DNA of 64,000 nucleotides from CBDFGT01 sp965247225 (GCA_965247225.1 CBDFGT010000010.1:4462-68461), one strand, 5' to 3'; counted from the stretch's first letter, positions 34,854 through 44,520 are shown. Translations and numbers: made by a program. Notes: generated from the sequence alone by a model not told the origin.

Positions 34854-35462
34854 ATGATAGATCTGTTGGCGATGAAAAAGAAACGGCAGCGCGGCGTTTT
34901 CGACGGTCAGTTCCTGATCGCGATGCCTTCGCTCGTCGACAACACCTTTTCAAAAACGGTCATCTTTGTCTGCGCCCATTCCGATGACGGGGCCATGGGC
35001 TTCATCATCAACCGCGCCCAGTCCTTGAGCTTTTTCAGCATCCTGCAACATTTGAAGCTGGTGGGCGAGGATGACAATGACAGTCTGCCCGTTTCGGTGC
35101 AGTCCATGCCGGTCTATGCGGGTGGCCCGGTGGAAAACGGGCGCGGCTTTGTCCTTCACACCGATGATTTCGTGTCGGAATCCAGCATTCCGGTCACCGA
35201 GGATATCTGCCTGACAGCAACGCTGGATGTGGTCAAGGCCCTGGCCAGGGGCAGGGGGCCACGCAAGGCCGCCATGATGCTCGGCTATGCCGGCTGGTCG
35301 GCAGGCCAGCTTGAACATGAAATGGCGCAGAATACCTGGCTGCATTGCCGCGGCTCGGAACAGCTGATTTTCGATCCGGTGCTGGACGATAAATATGAGC
35401 GCGCCATGGCCACGATGGGTGTCTCACCGGCCATGCTGTCCAGAGAGGCCGGCCACGCGTGA
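34854..35462 (+). CDS. yqgE: YqgE/AlgH family protein (DUF179)
   Basis: The 202-residue protein has the YqgE pattern: GQFLIAMPSLVDNTFSKTVIFVCAHSDDGAMGFIINR, then YAGGPVENGRGFVLHT and LGYAGWSAGQLEHEMAQNTWL. Function is unknown; AlgH affects alginate regulation in Pseudomonas. ATG 34854 follows CTGGAGAC. It converges with the Abi gene, 6 bp between the stops. Confidence 0.95.
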   Translation: MIDLLAMKKKRQRGVFDGQFLIAMPSLVDNTFSKTVIFVCAHSDDGAMGFIINRAQSLSFFSILQHLKLVGEDDNDSLPVSVQSMPVYAGGPVENGRGFVLHTDDFVSESSIPVTEDICLTATLDVVKALARGRGPRKAAMMLGYAGWSAGQLEHEMAQNTWLHCRGSEQLIFDPVLDDKYERAMATMGVSPAMLSREAGHA

Positions 35463-35468
35463 CTTTTT

Positions 35469-36268
35469 CTACGTCCTGAAAGCGTCCAGCTCGGCGTGCA
35501 ATGCGCAGGCTTGTTGTTCGACAGCTATCAAATCCTCTACAATCAGGCGGTAAAGCGGGGTTTGCTCACTTGGGATTGTGGCTTCCAAGTGTTGCGCTAT
35601 GTATTTTATTGCGATCACTGCATCCCTAAATCGGGTGTGCAAAACAGGTTCGTGGTGGGCCAACCGATTGCGCGTTTGATAAACAATTTCTAGTTTGTCC
35701 GCCACATCCGCGCGTTTAACCTTCTTGTTCGGAAAGGTCTTTTTGAGACTTGGCTTCCAGAGTGTATGTTCGTAATCAGGACCACATAAGCGCTTCCAAA
35801 TATAAAAAGTAAGCTCCGCTATAACCTTTCCGTCGCTAACCTGGATATGCGTGCGCCGCTGTTTGGACCGCTGTAAGTGCGGCAGGTTGGCAGGTCTGCC
35901 ATTTGGAAAGGCGAGTGCGTCTAATGCGTGTTTGTCAGCCTGTGAAAGTTTCGAATATTCAGCGCGGCGTGCGTTATCCAACGCCGTTTTTATTTTATTC
36001 TTCTCGCTTTCCTTCCATGTGAAAGGGGCGGGGGATTGAGAAGCCACCCCGCAGCGCCAAAATGTTGGCTAAGGTTTTCACAGATGGAATTGCGGAGCGC
36101 TATTTCGATGCTGGCCGTGATGTTCATCAGATCACTGCCAAGCCGCAAGGTTTTTTGATGAAATTCAATGGCGGCTTTCAGATTACCTGTGAGCCGATGA
36201 AGCTTGCTTAAGCGCTCGGCAGATAGCAGCACGCTCAGCGTTGGTAAGTCGCTATCTTCAATCGGCAC
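35469..36268 (-). pseudogene. Abi-like (abortive infection) HEPN gene, split by a frameshift
   Basis: Two overlapping frames make up one protein of about 265 residues. The 5' frame (GTG 36268, SD GGGAGCG) encodes LSAERLSKLHRL...ASIEIALRNSICENLSQHFGAAGWLLN. The 3' frame resumes at PAPFTWKESEKNKI and carries TRNRLAHHEPVL, the RNxxxH HEPN motif of Abi_2/AbiF proteins. They join if the CCCCC run (GGGGG on the plus strand, 36030-36034) had six bases. Abi HEPN proteins are RNases that kill phage-infected cells. Whether this copy is dead or misread cannot be told here. Confidence 0.8.
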
Positions 36269-36297
36269 TTGACGCTCCCGTCATTTAGACATATATT
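36269..36297 (+). promoter_or_regulatory. Sigma70-type promoter for the candidate small RNA
   Basis: TTGACG (36269-36274), a 17-bp spacer and TATATT (36292-36297) form a near-consensus promoter facing right. It begins just upstream of the divergent Abi start codon and points at a structured region ending in a terminator. Confidence 0.6.
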
Positions 36298-36303
36298 TTC
36301 ACA

Positions 36304-36395
36304 TGAAAAGTCGAGATCAGATTGGCAGTTTGTCTACGGGCAGGACGAATCCTCGACTTCACAGACGCAAGGGCACTCTTCGGAGTGCCCTTTTG
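36304..36395 (+). ncRNA. Candidate small RNA, about 90 nt
   Basis: Transcription from the upstream promoter would start near 36304 and end at the terminator near 36395. AAGTCGAG (36308-36315) pairs perfectly with CTCGACTT (36352-36359), enclosing a 36-base region, before the final UUCG hairpin. No reading frame occupies it and no plus-strand gene precedes the terminator. It could be a trans-acting regulator, perhaps of the suhB/mmgR or another rhizobial alpha-r family, but I could not confirm that. The elements are visible; expression is inferred. Confidence 0.55.
36368..36395 (+). terminator. Intrinsic terminator with UUCG loop
   Basis: AAGGGCACTC (36368-36377) pairs perfectly with GAGTGCCCTT (36382-36391) around TTCG, followed by TTG and an A/T-rich stretch. 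The T-rich side is on the plus strand, so it ends a rightward transcript. Confidence 0.85.
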
Positions 36396-36517
36396 AATTT
36401 TTAATCATGTTCACCAGAACATGCTCGCAAAGCAAGCGATTTCCAAAATCTAAATTTTTGGAAGAACGCCCCACACTCGTTAAAAAAATGGGGGACCATC
36501 CACCGTTCATACTTCCC

Positions 36518-39421
36518 TCACTTCACCAGCTTGAACCGTTCTTTCAGCAGGCGGTTGACGGCATCGGTGCCGATGGGCGGGGAAAACAGGAAGCTCTGGC
36601 CGAAGTCACAGCCCAGCGTCCCCAGTTCTATCGCTTCTTCCTCGGTCCTGATCCCTTCGGCCACCACATCCATGCCCAGTTCGCGCGCCATGGTAATCAC
36701 CGAGCGCAGGAGAATGGTGCGCTTTTCCGATGTATCATCCACCAGCGATTTGTCGATCTTGATCATGTCAAACGGGAAGCGGGTCAGGTAACCGAGGGAT
36801 GAGTGGCCGGTGCCGAAATCATCCAGCGACAGGCCGAGGCCCAGTTCCTTGAATTTCACCAGAACCAGGCTTGCCTGTTCCGGATTTTCCATCACAGCCG
36901 TTTCGGTGAGCTCCAGCTTGACATGTTTTGCCTCAAAGCCGGTGCGCAGCAGGATGCTGCGCACATCATTGTAGAATTCGTGATTGATCAATTGTGCGCT
37001 GGACATGTTGACCGACACGAAAATCGGCAGTTCTCCATTCTGGGTCAGCCAGTCGCCCATGTCGGCAATCGCCCGCTCAAAGGCGAAAACACCCAGCTGG
37101 TTGATCAGGTCGGATGTTTCGGCAATCGGAATGAATTCGGCAGGCGATACCAGTCCGCGCTTGGGATGATCCCAGCGCATCAGTGCTTCAAACCCGGCAA
37201 TTTCGGCATCTGCCAGCCGCACAACCGGCTGGTAGACCATGCTCAGTTCCTTGCGGTCAATCGCCCGGCGCAGATCGGATTCCATCTGCATCCGGTCTGT
37301 GCCGAAGTTGCGGAAGGCCGGCTGGAAGGGCTCCACCCGGTTGCCGCCCAGCCGCTTGGCCCGGTACATGGCCAGTTCGGCATCATTCAGAAGCGAGGCC
37401 GCATCCTGATGGTCGCTGACCCACGAGGCAAGGCCGATCGATCCCGTCAGGATGATTTCACGATTGGCAAAAGTCACCGGCACCATGATCTGCTTGGCCA
37501 CGGCGTCGGCAAAATCGGCCACTTTCAGCGGGTCATGTTCGGATACCAGGATCATGCCGAAACGGTCGCCGCTCAGGCGCGCCAGCGTATCCTGCGGTTT
37601 CAGCAGACGGCGCAGACGCCGTGTCAGCGAAATCAGCAGGTTGTTGCCATTGCTGGTGCCAATGGTTTCATTGATCTGCTTGTAGCGGTCAATGTCGATG
37701 ACCAGCACTGTCGGCCGCACACTATCGCCCGCACCGGCAAGGGTGGTCAGCGCCTGCAGCCGGTCCAGAAAGATCTTCCGGTTCGGCAGGTCGGTCAACT
37801 GGTCGTGCAGGGCCTCGTGCAGCAGGCGCTCCACCGAATTGCGATGCTCGGAAACATCATGCATGGTGCCGACACAGCGGATAATCTCGCCATTGTTTCC
37901 CAGAACAGGCCGTGCGCGGATCGACATCCAGTGGTACTGGCCATCTTCGGCCCGCAGGCGAAAATCATGTTTGAGCTTGCCGCGCCGCTGTTCCAGAAGC
38001 ACATCCAGCGTGGCGCGAAAGCGGTCACGGTCATCCGGGTGCAGGTGCGGCAGCCAGTTGCGCACCTGTCCGTGCAGGCTTCCCGGTGAAAGCCCCAGTT
38101 GCAGGGCGGCATCGGGAATCGTGGTCATCCGGTCGCGCGCCACATCCCAGTCCCATACCGTGTCACCCGAGCCAACCAGCGCCAGGCTCTGGCGCTCGAG
38201 GTCGGAAAACAGGCCCTGCTGGTAGGCACCGCCGGAAAACGCATGCTGCATGACGGTAAAGCCGATGAGAAGCACAATCAAAACCAGGCCGCCACCCAGC
38301 GCCGGCTGCACAATGTCATTGTCCAGCTGCCCGGTCACCGTCAGCCAGCCGCCAAACAGCCAGGCCAGGATCAGCGTCCAGGCAGGCACCAGCAGAATCG
38401 CCCGGTCATAGCGGTTGAACCCGAGAAAGATAATCAGCACAATGCCGACAACCGCTGTCAGTGCGAAAGACACCCGGGCAATGCCCGAGGCTATGGCCGG
38501 GTCATAGATAGCCACGCCATAAAGCACGGCAAGGCCCAGAACCCAGGCCAGTGTCGCATAGGCAAGGTTTGTGTGCCAGCGGTTGAGATGCAGATAGGTG
38601 AACAGGAAAACCACCAGAGCTGCCGCAAGGGAAACTTCGGTCGAGGCCCGCCATATCCGCTCGTCTCCGGCCGTTATGCGGATCAGGTTTTCCAGAAATC
38701 CGAAATCCACACAGATATAGCCCAGAACGGCCCAGGCCAGCGCCGCAGTGGCAGGCAGCATGGATGTGCCCTTGACCACGAAAAGAATGGTCAGAAACAC
38801 CGCCAGAAGCCCGGAAATGCCCAGAACAATGCCGCGATAGAGCGTGAAGGCATTCACGGTGTCCTTGTAGGCATTCGGTTCCCAAAGATAGATCTGCGGC
38901 AGGTCAGGCGTTGCCAGTTCCGCCACGAATGTGATCACAGAACCGGGATTGAGCGTGATGCGAAACACATCCGCCTCGTCGCTCGGCTGGCGGTCCAGCG
39001 CAAAACCTTCATTCGGCGTGATCGACAAAATGCGCTGCGAGCCGAGATCCGGCCAGAACATCTTGGAATTGACCAGCCGGAAATGCGGGGCAACAATCAC
39101 CCGCTCGAGCTGTTCCTCCGACACATTGGCCAGCGCAAACACGGCCCAGTCGCCGCGATGGCTTTTGGAGGAGGACCGCACCTCGATGCGCCGGACAATA
39201 TCATCCGGCCCGGGTGCCGTGGATACCTGAAAGGCCTCACCCTGGTTGCGGTAGATCTCGGTTGTCCGCGTCAGGTCAAGCGCCGTGTCATCACGCGAAA
39301 TTTTCACCGGCTCCAGGGCCCACACCGGGCTGAAGGCGGCCAGCGACAAAAGCAGCGTCAAAAGTCGCGCAATCAGGATGATCCGGTTCCGGGAGGAGAA
39401 TGTACAAGGGCGGTTTATCAA
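36518..39421 (-). CDS. 7TMR-type membrane receptor with PAS, degenerate GGDEF and EAL
   Basis: A 967-residue protein with a signal peptide (about 14-35) and a periplasmic 7TMR-DISM-like domain (about 40-185). Seven to eight membrane helices (about 190-410), a PAS domain (about 425-550), GGDEF and EAL follow. The cyclase motif is degraded to LSGDRF, so no diguanylate cyclase activity is expected. EAL residues are kept: FEALMRW, SVNMSS, LELTET, LDDFGTG, KIDK. It is therefore a likely phosphodiesterase, perhaps with GTP as activator at the GGDEF site. The only start is TTG 39421, overlapping the stop of the upstream acetyltransferase (TTGA), which implies coupling. Confidence 0.9.
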   Translation of the reverse strand: MINRPCTFSSRNRIILIARLLTLLLSLAAFSPVWALEPVKISRDDTALDLTRTTEIYRNQGEAFQVSTAPGPDDIVRRIEVRSSSKSHRGDWAVFALANVSEEQLERVIVAPHFRLVNSKMFWPDLGSQRILSITPNEGFALDRQPSDEADVFRITLNPGSVITFVAELATPDLPQIYLWEPNAYKDTVNAFTLYRGIVLGISGLLAVFLTILFVVKGTSMLPATAALAWAVLGYICVDFGFLENLIRITAGDERIWRASTEVSLAAALVVFLFTYLHLNRWHTNLAYATLAWVLGLAVLYGVAIYDPAIASGIARVSFALTAVVGIVLIIFLGFNRYDRAILLVPAWTLILAWLFGGWLTVTGQLDNDIVQPALGGGLVLIVLLIGFTVMQHAFSGGAYQQGLFSDLERQSLALVGSGDTVWDWDVARDRMTTIPDAALQLGLSPGSLHGQVRNWLPHLHPDDRDRFRATLDVLLEQRRGKLKHDFRLRAEDGQYHWMSIRARPVLGNNGEIIRCVGTMHDVSEHRNSVERLLHEALHDQLTDLPNRKIFLDRLQALTTLAGAGDSVRPTVLVIDIDRYKQINETIGTSNGNNLLISLTRRLRRLLKPQDTLARLSGDRFGMILVSEHDPLKVADFADAVAKQIMVPVTFANREIILTGSIGLASWVSDHQDAASLLNDAELAMYRAKRLGGNRVEPFQPAFRNFGTDRMQMESDLRRAIDRKELSMVYQPVVRLADAEIAGFEALMRWDHPKRGLVSPAEFIPIAETSDLINQLGVFAFERAIADMGDWLTQNGELPIFVSVNMSSAQLINHEFYNDVRSILLRTGFEAKHVKLELTETAVMENPEQASLVLVKFKELGLGLSLDDFGTGHSSLGYLTRFPFDMIKIDKSLVDDTSEKRTILLRSVITMARELGMDVVAEGIRTEEEAIELGTLGCDFGQSFLFSPPIGTDAVNRLLKERFKLVK

Positions 39422-40026
39422 AAATCGTGGTTCCTGTTGGGCGTCCTGTCTTCAGACAGGAGCGACAGGATCACATGATCGCGCCAGGCTCCGTCAATCT
39501 TGAGATAGGATCGCAATAGTCCCTCGCGCTGAAAACCGGCCTTTTCAAGGAGAGCCAGACTGCGATCATTGTCGGGAATACAGGCTGCTTCAATCCTGTG
39601 CAAGGCGAGGTCATGAAAGATATAGTGGATGGCAAGTCCCAGCGCCGCGCGCATATGACCGCGCCGGGCATAGGGCTGGCCCGTCCAGTAGCCTATCATG
39701 CAGGCCTGCGCGGCACCACGCCGGATATGGCCGATGGTCAGGCCGCCCAGAAGCGTGCGTCCATCTGCCTCAAAGATGAAAAAGGGCACGGCCAGTCCCG
39801 AAGCCTGTTCCTGTTCGTTACGGATCACCCGCTGGCGAAAGGCCGCCTGTGTCAGCTCATCAGGGCTCCAGGTTGGCTCCCAGGGCTGCAGGAAGGCGCG
39901 GCTTTCCGTGCGCAGCCTGTACCATTGTCCATAATCCACGTAACGCGGCAGCCGCAGCACATGGCCTGAGCCTTTGATGACCGGCGCAGCCTGTCGGGAT
40001 AAAAACCCGAACACGGATTTCGCCAT
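39418..40026 (-). CDS. RimJ/RimL-type GNAT acetyltransferase
   Basis: The 202-residue N-acetyltransferase shows IGYWTGQPYARRGHMRAAL, the acetyl-CoA loop, and LHRIEAACIPDNDRSLALLEKAGFQREG, the C-terminal half typical of ribosomal protein N-terminal acetylases. The substrate is unproven. ATG 40026 follows AGGAGGT. It sits between the M16 peptidase and the EAL receptor on one strand, 45 bp after the peptidase stop. Confidence 0.9.
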   Translation of the reverse strand: MAKSVFGFLSRQAAPVIKGSGHVLRLPRYVDYGQWYRLRTESRAFLQPWEPTWSPDELTQAAFRQRVIRNEQEQASGLAVPFFIFEADGRTLLGGLTIGHIRRGAAQACMIGYWTGQPYARRGHMRAALGLAIHYIFHDLALHRIEAACIPDNDRSLALLEKAGFQREGLLRSYLKIDGAWRDHVILSLLSEDRTPNRNHDF

Positions 40027-40071
40027 GTGAACCTCCTGCGGTCCTGTTTGTGCCGACAGCCAGCAGGGTAA

Positions 40072-41370
40072 TCAGCCGCTGGCCATGGCACGATATCTCA
40101 CGGGGTTGCCCAGCGACTGGACAATGTCTTCCATGGGGGCCAGCTGTTCCAGTGGTCCTATGGCAGATAACGTCGGTACTGTATCAAAAAACAGCCGTCC
40201 TGCCAGGTCGGTCAGCCGTTCAATGGTAATGCCGGCCAGCCTGTCCATCAGCTCCGTGTTGGAAATCGTCCGCCCGTAAAGCATCATCTGGCGTGCCATC
40301 TGTCCGGCACGCGCGGCCGGGCTTTCCTGGCCCATCATCAGCTGTGCACGGATCTGCGCACGGGCGCGCTCGATTTCCTGCTGGTCGATGCGGTCGGTCA
40401 CCTTGCGCAATTCGTCAATGATCACCGGCACCAGTTCAGGCAGGTTTTCTCCGCCCGTTGCCGCATGAATGCCGAAAATGCCGGTATCGGAAAAGCCCCA
40501 GTGAAATGCATAGACCGAATAGCACAGGCCGCGCGTCTCGCGCACTTCCTGAAACAGCCGGGACGACATGCCGCCGCCGACAATATTGGCCAGAATCTGC
40601 GAACAGTAAAAATCACGGGCATGATAGGCCTTGCCTTCAAAGCCCAGAAGCACCTGTGCATCCATCAGATCCCGGCTTTCGCGCATGTTGCCGCCCGTAT
40701 AGCGTGCCTTGTCGAGAACCGGCGGTTCGGAAGCCTGTGTCGACAGGCCCGAAAACCGGTCTTCCACCTGGCGCACCATGCTCTCATGGTCCACAGCTCC
40801 GGCCGCTACCACGAACATGCGGTCGGTTGTGTAATTGCGCGACAGGTAGCGGCGGATTTCATCCGGCGTAAAGCCCTGCACCGTCTGCGGTGTTCCCAGA
40901 ATAGGCCGCCCGATGGTCTGGTCCCTGTAGGCCGCACCGGAAAAATTATCAAACACAATATCGTCCGGCGTGTCGTTGGCCGCACCGATTTCCTGCAGGA
41001 TAACGTGTTTTTCGCGTTCCAGCTCTTCCTCGTCAAAGGCGGATTCCGTCAGGATATCTGCCAGGATATCCACGCCCAGCGGCACATGGTCTTTCAGGAT
41101 ACGTGCATAATAGGAGGTTGTCTCGGTGGATGTGGCCGCATTGACCTCGCCGCCGACATTCTCGATCTCTTCGGCAATCTGCCGCGCCGTTCGCCGTGCC
41201 GTGCCCTTGAAGGCCATGTGCTCCAGAAGATGGGCAATTCCGTGTTCCTGCGGCATTTCATTGCGCGCACCGGAATTGATCCACACTCCCAGCGCCACGC
41301 TCTCAAGATGGGGCATGCGCTCGGTCACTACAGTCAACCCGGATTGCAACCGGGTGCACTCTACATTCAT
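40072..41370 (-). CDS. M16 family zinc peptidase
   Basis: The 432-residue pitrilysin/mitochondrial-processing-peptidase-like protein has the inverted zinc motif HLLEH (H47, E50, H51) and the third ligand E127 at the expected 76-residue spacing (VILQE). It should be an active single-domain form acting as a dimer; the substrate is unknown. Its ATG overlaps the thrC stop (ATGA). The thrC-M16 pair is standard in Rhizobiales. Confidence 0.95.
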   Translation of the reverse strand: MNVECTRLQSGLTVVTERMPHLESVALGVWINSGARNEMPQEHGIAHLLEHMAFKGTARRTARQIAEEIENVGGEVNAATSTETTSYYARILKDHVPLGVDILADILTESAFDEEELEREKHVILQEIGAANDTPDDIVFDNFSGAAYRDQTIGRPILGTPQTVQGFTPDEIRRYLSRNYTTDRMFVVAAGAVDHESMVRQVEDRFSGLSTQASEPPVLDKARYTGGNMRESRDLMDAQVLLGFEGKAYHARDFYCSQILANIVGGGMSSRLFQEVRETRGLCYSVYAFHWGFSDTGIFGIHAATGGENLPELVPVIIDELRKVTDRIDQQEIERARAQIRAQLMMGQESPAARAGQMARQMMLYGRTISNTELMDRLAGITIERLTDLAGRLFFDTVPTLSAIGPLEQLAPMEDIVQSLGNPVRYRAMASG

Positions 41371-42788
41371 GTGTCGTCTTTCCGCGTCTGATCGTTCAGA
41401 ATCCGCGCATGCTGAATGATAAATGTTTCAACAGCCTTAAGCGCCGGCTCCAGAACGTCGTAACGCTCCTCCTTGTCCATAATACCAGCAAGCCATGTTG
41501 GAAGCGCCGGGTCAAGACCACATGACAATTTTACTGCATCCGGAAACTTGGCAGGATGCGCCGTGGACAGCACAATCATCGGCGTTGCGCCCTTCCGGTG
41601 CGCCCCGGCAACGTGCACGGCAACGGCTGTATGCGGGTCCAGAAGATAGCCCGTCTCCGCCTTCATTGCCCTGATGGTGGCCATGACATCCTTTTCGCCG
41701 GCCCGGCCGGCGCGAATGTCCCGACGCAGCGTTTTCAGGGCTTGCGCGCCGATTTCAAAGGCACCGGACTGTTTCAGCCCCTCCATGGCCTGACGCACCA
41801 TGGCACTGTCCCGGTCATAAATTTCAAACAGCAGCCGCTCGAAATTCGACGAGATCTGGATGTCCATCGAGGGCGAGGTCGTGGTTTTGACCGCCCGCAT
41901 TTCATAGCGTCCGGTTTTCAGCGTGCGGGCCAGAATGTCGTTTTCATTGGTAGCCACCACCAGCCGGTCAACGGGAAGTCCCATGCGTTTTGCCACATAG
42001 CCTGCAAAAATATCGCCGAAATTTCCTGTGGGCACGGTAAAGGAAACCTTGCGGTCCGGCCCGCCCAGCGACAGGGCGGCAGTGAAATAATAGACCACCT
42101 GCGCCATGATCCGGCCCCAGTTGATCGAATTCACCCCGGAAAGCTGTACTGTCCGGCGGAAAGCCTGATCGTTGAACATGGCCTTGACCAGGTTCTGGCA
42201 ATCATCGAAATTGCCCCTGATGGCAATGGCATGCACATTGGAAGCCTCCGGCGTGGTCATCTGGTGCTGCTGCACGGCAGACACCTTGCCTTCCGGAAAC
42301 AGGATAAACATGTCGGTGCGGGCACGATCCGCAAAGGCATCGATGGCCGCACCGCCCGTATCGCCCGATGTCGCGCCAACGATTGTGGCGCGCTGGTTGC
42401 GCTCTGCCAGCACATGGTCCATCAACCGGGCGAGGAGCTGCATGGCCACATCCTTGAAGGCCAGCGTGGTACCGTGGAACAGTTCGAGAATGAACAGGTT
42501 GGGCGCTACCTGCACCAGGGGGGCAACGGCAGGATGGCGGAATGTGGCATAGGCCCCGGCAATCATCGCCTTCATGTCGTCCTGTGCAATCTCGTCCCCG
42601 GTAAAGGGTGTCAGCACTTTCAGCGCGATCTCCTGATAGGACAGGCCGCGCATGGCCTTGATGTCTTTTCTGGAAAACACCGGCCATGTTTCCGGCACAT
42701 AGAGCCCGCCATCACTGGCAAGACCTGCCATGAGTGCATCCTTGAAACCCAGCGCAGGGGCCTCGCCCCGTGTGGAAATATATTTCAC
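41367..42788 (-). CDS. thrC: Threonine synthase
   Basis: The 473-residue PLP enzyme converts O-phosphohomoserine to threonine. TTLAFKDVAMQ holds the PLP lysine, SGDTGGAAI the phosphate-binding loop and VPTGNFGDIFAGY the following conserved segment. I start at GTG 42788 (MKYISTRGEAP, the family start); TTG 42794 is two codons upstream. It works downstream of the ThrB encoded at 28.5 kb. Confidence 0.96.
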   Translation of the reverse strand: MKYISTRGEAPALGFKDALMAGLASDGGLYVPETWPVFSRKDIKAMRGLSYQEIALKVLTPFTGDEIAQDDMKAMIAGAYATFRHPAVAPLVQVAPNLFILELFHGTTLAFKDVAMQLLARLMDHVLAERNQRATIVGATSGDTGGAAIDAFADRARTDMFILFPEGKVSAVQQHQMTTPEASNVHAIAIRGNFDDCQNLVKAMFNDQAFRRTVQLSGVNSINWGRIMAQVVYYFTAALSLGGPDRKVSFTVPTGNFGDIFAGYVAKRMGLPVDRLVVATNENDILARTLKTGRYEMRAVKTTTSPSMDIQISSNFERLLFEIYDRDSAMVRQAMEGLKQSGAFEIGAQALKTLRRDIRAGRAGEKDVMATIRAMKAETGYLLDPHTAVAVHVAGAHRKGATPMIVLSTAHPAKFPDAVKLSCGLDPALPTWLAGIMDKEERYDVLEPALKAVETFIIQHARILNDQTRKDDT

Positions 42789-43074
42789 GCCCAAATCCCC
42801 GCCATATCCTTGAGAAGTCCCCTAACCTTAAGACAAGCCGGTCGTCAACGCTTGTTCTTTTGCGGCAAAAGAAGTCCTGTGTCCCGGGCCCCTTGTACCG
42901 CAAGGCGCATGTTGCAGCCCCGTGTCTGTTTTTCTTTGGATTTTTGTATCTGGCAATCGATTTTCTCAAAAGGCACTGCTATAACCCCGCGACAGCGGAA
43001 ACAGAATTGCGCCTGAAAGGCGCACGCAACTGTCAATCCGAAAAGAATGGCAAACGGCAAAGGGTGGGCATATC

Positions 43075-43668
43075 GTGTCTGTGAACGGGAACACTGGAAA
43101 TCGTTTTATGATCGCTGCCGCCCTGGCGCTGATGGCCGGGCTTGCAGGGTGCAATTCCTCTGACACGAAAGGCGCACTGGACATTACCGATGCCGATAAA
43201 AAGGCCGCCGAACTGGCCGCCTTGCCGTCTGCCGTACAGGGCAATTGCCCCAGGGTCGTGCTGCGGGAGGGCACGGCCTTTTATACAGCCTATGCCAAGG
43301 GGGCCAAAACATTGCCCGATGGCACCAAAGATCCGGAACAGGTGACCCATCAGGTGTCGCTGGCCGATACGACCCGCCAGTGCACAACATCCGGCGGCGA
43401 CACGCTGACCATCACCGTGCAGGCGCAGGGCCGGGTTGTGGTCGGTCCCAGGGGCAAGGCCGGACCCCTGAACCTGCCGATCCGTGTCGCCGTGGTGGAT
43501 GCCGATGTGGTTCTCTATTCCGAGCTGACCAATTTCAGCGTCATGGTTCCGCCCGATCTCGCCCCGTCGCAATTTGTCTTCACCAAGGTCGATGTCACGG
43601 CACCAGCCTCGGTCAGTGCCGCTGCCACCATCTATGTCGGCTTTGATGAAGGCCCGGCGAAGAAGTAA
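43075..43668 (+). CDS. Putative lipoprotein of unknown function
   Basis: The protein of about 197 residues has a lipoprotein signal: LALMAGLAGC, lipobox cysteine near residue 26. A soluble domain with two further cysteines (GNCPRVVLREG and RQCTTSGG) and many beta-strand stretches follows. I do not recognise the family. AAGGGTGGG precedes GTG 43075; GTG 43081 is also possible. It is divergent from thrC and convergent with the HAD gene. Confidence 0.75.
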   Translation: MSVNGNTGNRFMIAAALALMAGLAGCNSSDTKGALDITDADKKAAELAALPSAVQGNCPRVVLREGTAFYTAYAKGAKTLPDGTKDPEQVTHQVSLADTTRQCTTSGGDTLTITVQAQGRVVVGPRGKAGPLNLPIRVAVVDADVVLYSELTNFSVMVPPDLAPSQFVFTKVDVTAPASVSAAATIYVGFDEGPAKK

Positions 43669-43726
43669 GGGTGGGGTCTGAGGACGTCATGATGGTCGAC
43701 GGCGCGGCGCGGTGAGGGTTAACCCC

Positions 43727-44416
43727 TCACACCCGTTCGGACCACTCCGAAAGGGCCCTGATCATGGCGGGCAGGTCGCTCATGCGCGCAATCACCACTT
43801 CGGCACCGGCATCTGTCAACCGGTCGCCATGTGTCGGATAGCTGTGCTGGCCGCCGGTAAAGCCGATCACCCGCATGCCCGCCGCGCGTGCGCCATGCAC
43901 CCCGTGGGTGGAATCCTCGATCACCACGCAGCGTTCGGGTGCCACACCCATCTGCTTTGCCCCGTGCAGGAAAATGTCCGGCTTCGGCTTGGCGCTGTCC
44001 GGGCCCAGATCCATGGCCGAGAAAATATGCGGCTCGAAAAAGGCTTTCAGTCCCACCTTGGAAAGCATCATGGTCAGGCGGTCCTGGCCGGAATTGGAGC
44101 AGATGCAGCGCGGCAGCGTCATCTTGGCCAGTGCCTCTTTCACGCCCGGCACGATTTCCACATCTCTGGCCAGCCGTGCATCCAGAAGGGTCTTTGATGT
44201 GTCAATCAGCGAGGCAGACAGCGGAATGTCGATTTCTTTTTCGATCACCATCAGCGCATCTTTCCAGTTCATGCCTGCAAAGCGCTCGCTCATCTCTTCC
44301 GGGCTGATCGGGTATCCCGCATCGCTCAAAAGCCGGGATTCCACTTGCACGGCAATGATTTCGGAATCCACCAGAACCCCGTCACAATCAAAGATGATCA
44401 GATCAAAACCGTCCAT
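43727..44416 (-). CDS. HAD-superfamily hydrolase (subfamily IA)
   Basis: The 229-residue phosphatase or phosphoglucomutase-like protein has motif I IIFDCDGVLVDSE (nucleophile D9, acid D11), a helical cap, motif II ICSNSG, motif III lysine in AKPKPD and motif IV VIEDSTHGV. The substrate is unknown; sugar phosphates are usual. I start at ATG 44416, preceded by AAGGC, instead of 12 codons upstream. Confidence 0.92.
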   Translation of the reverse strand: MDGFDLIIFDCDGVLVDSEIIAVQVESRLLSDAGYPISPEEMSERFAGMNWKDALMVIEKEIDIPLSASLIDTSKTLLDARLARDVEIVPGVKEALAKMTLPRCICSNSGQDRLTMMLSKVGLKAFFEPHIFSAMDLGPDSAKPKPDIFLHGAKQMGVAPERCVVIEDSTHGVHGARAAGMRVIGFTGGQHSYPTHGDRLTDAGAEVVIARMSDLPAMIRALSEWSERV

Positions 44417-44520
44417 TGCAATGCCTTTCCTGATGAAAAACGCTGCATACACGAGGCGGGCGCAAGGGGCAATCTGGGATCGCGGATAATTCAGGGCAGT
44501 AGAAAACCGGCCAGCCGGAA

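Noticed and set aside
36331..36360. tRNA-like T arm (GACGAATCC) in the region before the UUCG terminator
   Set aside because: No acceptor stem, anticodon arm or CCA end can be folded around it.
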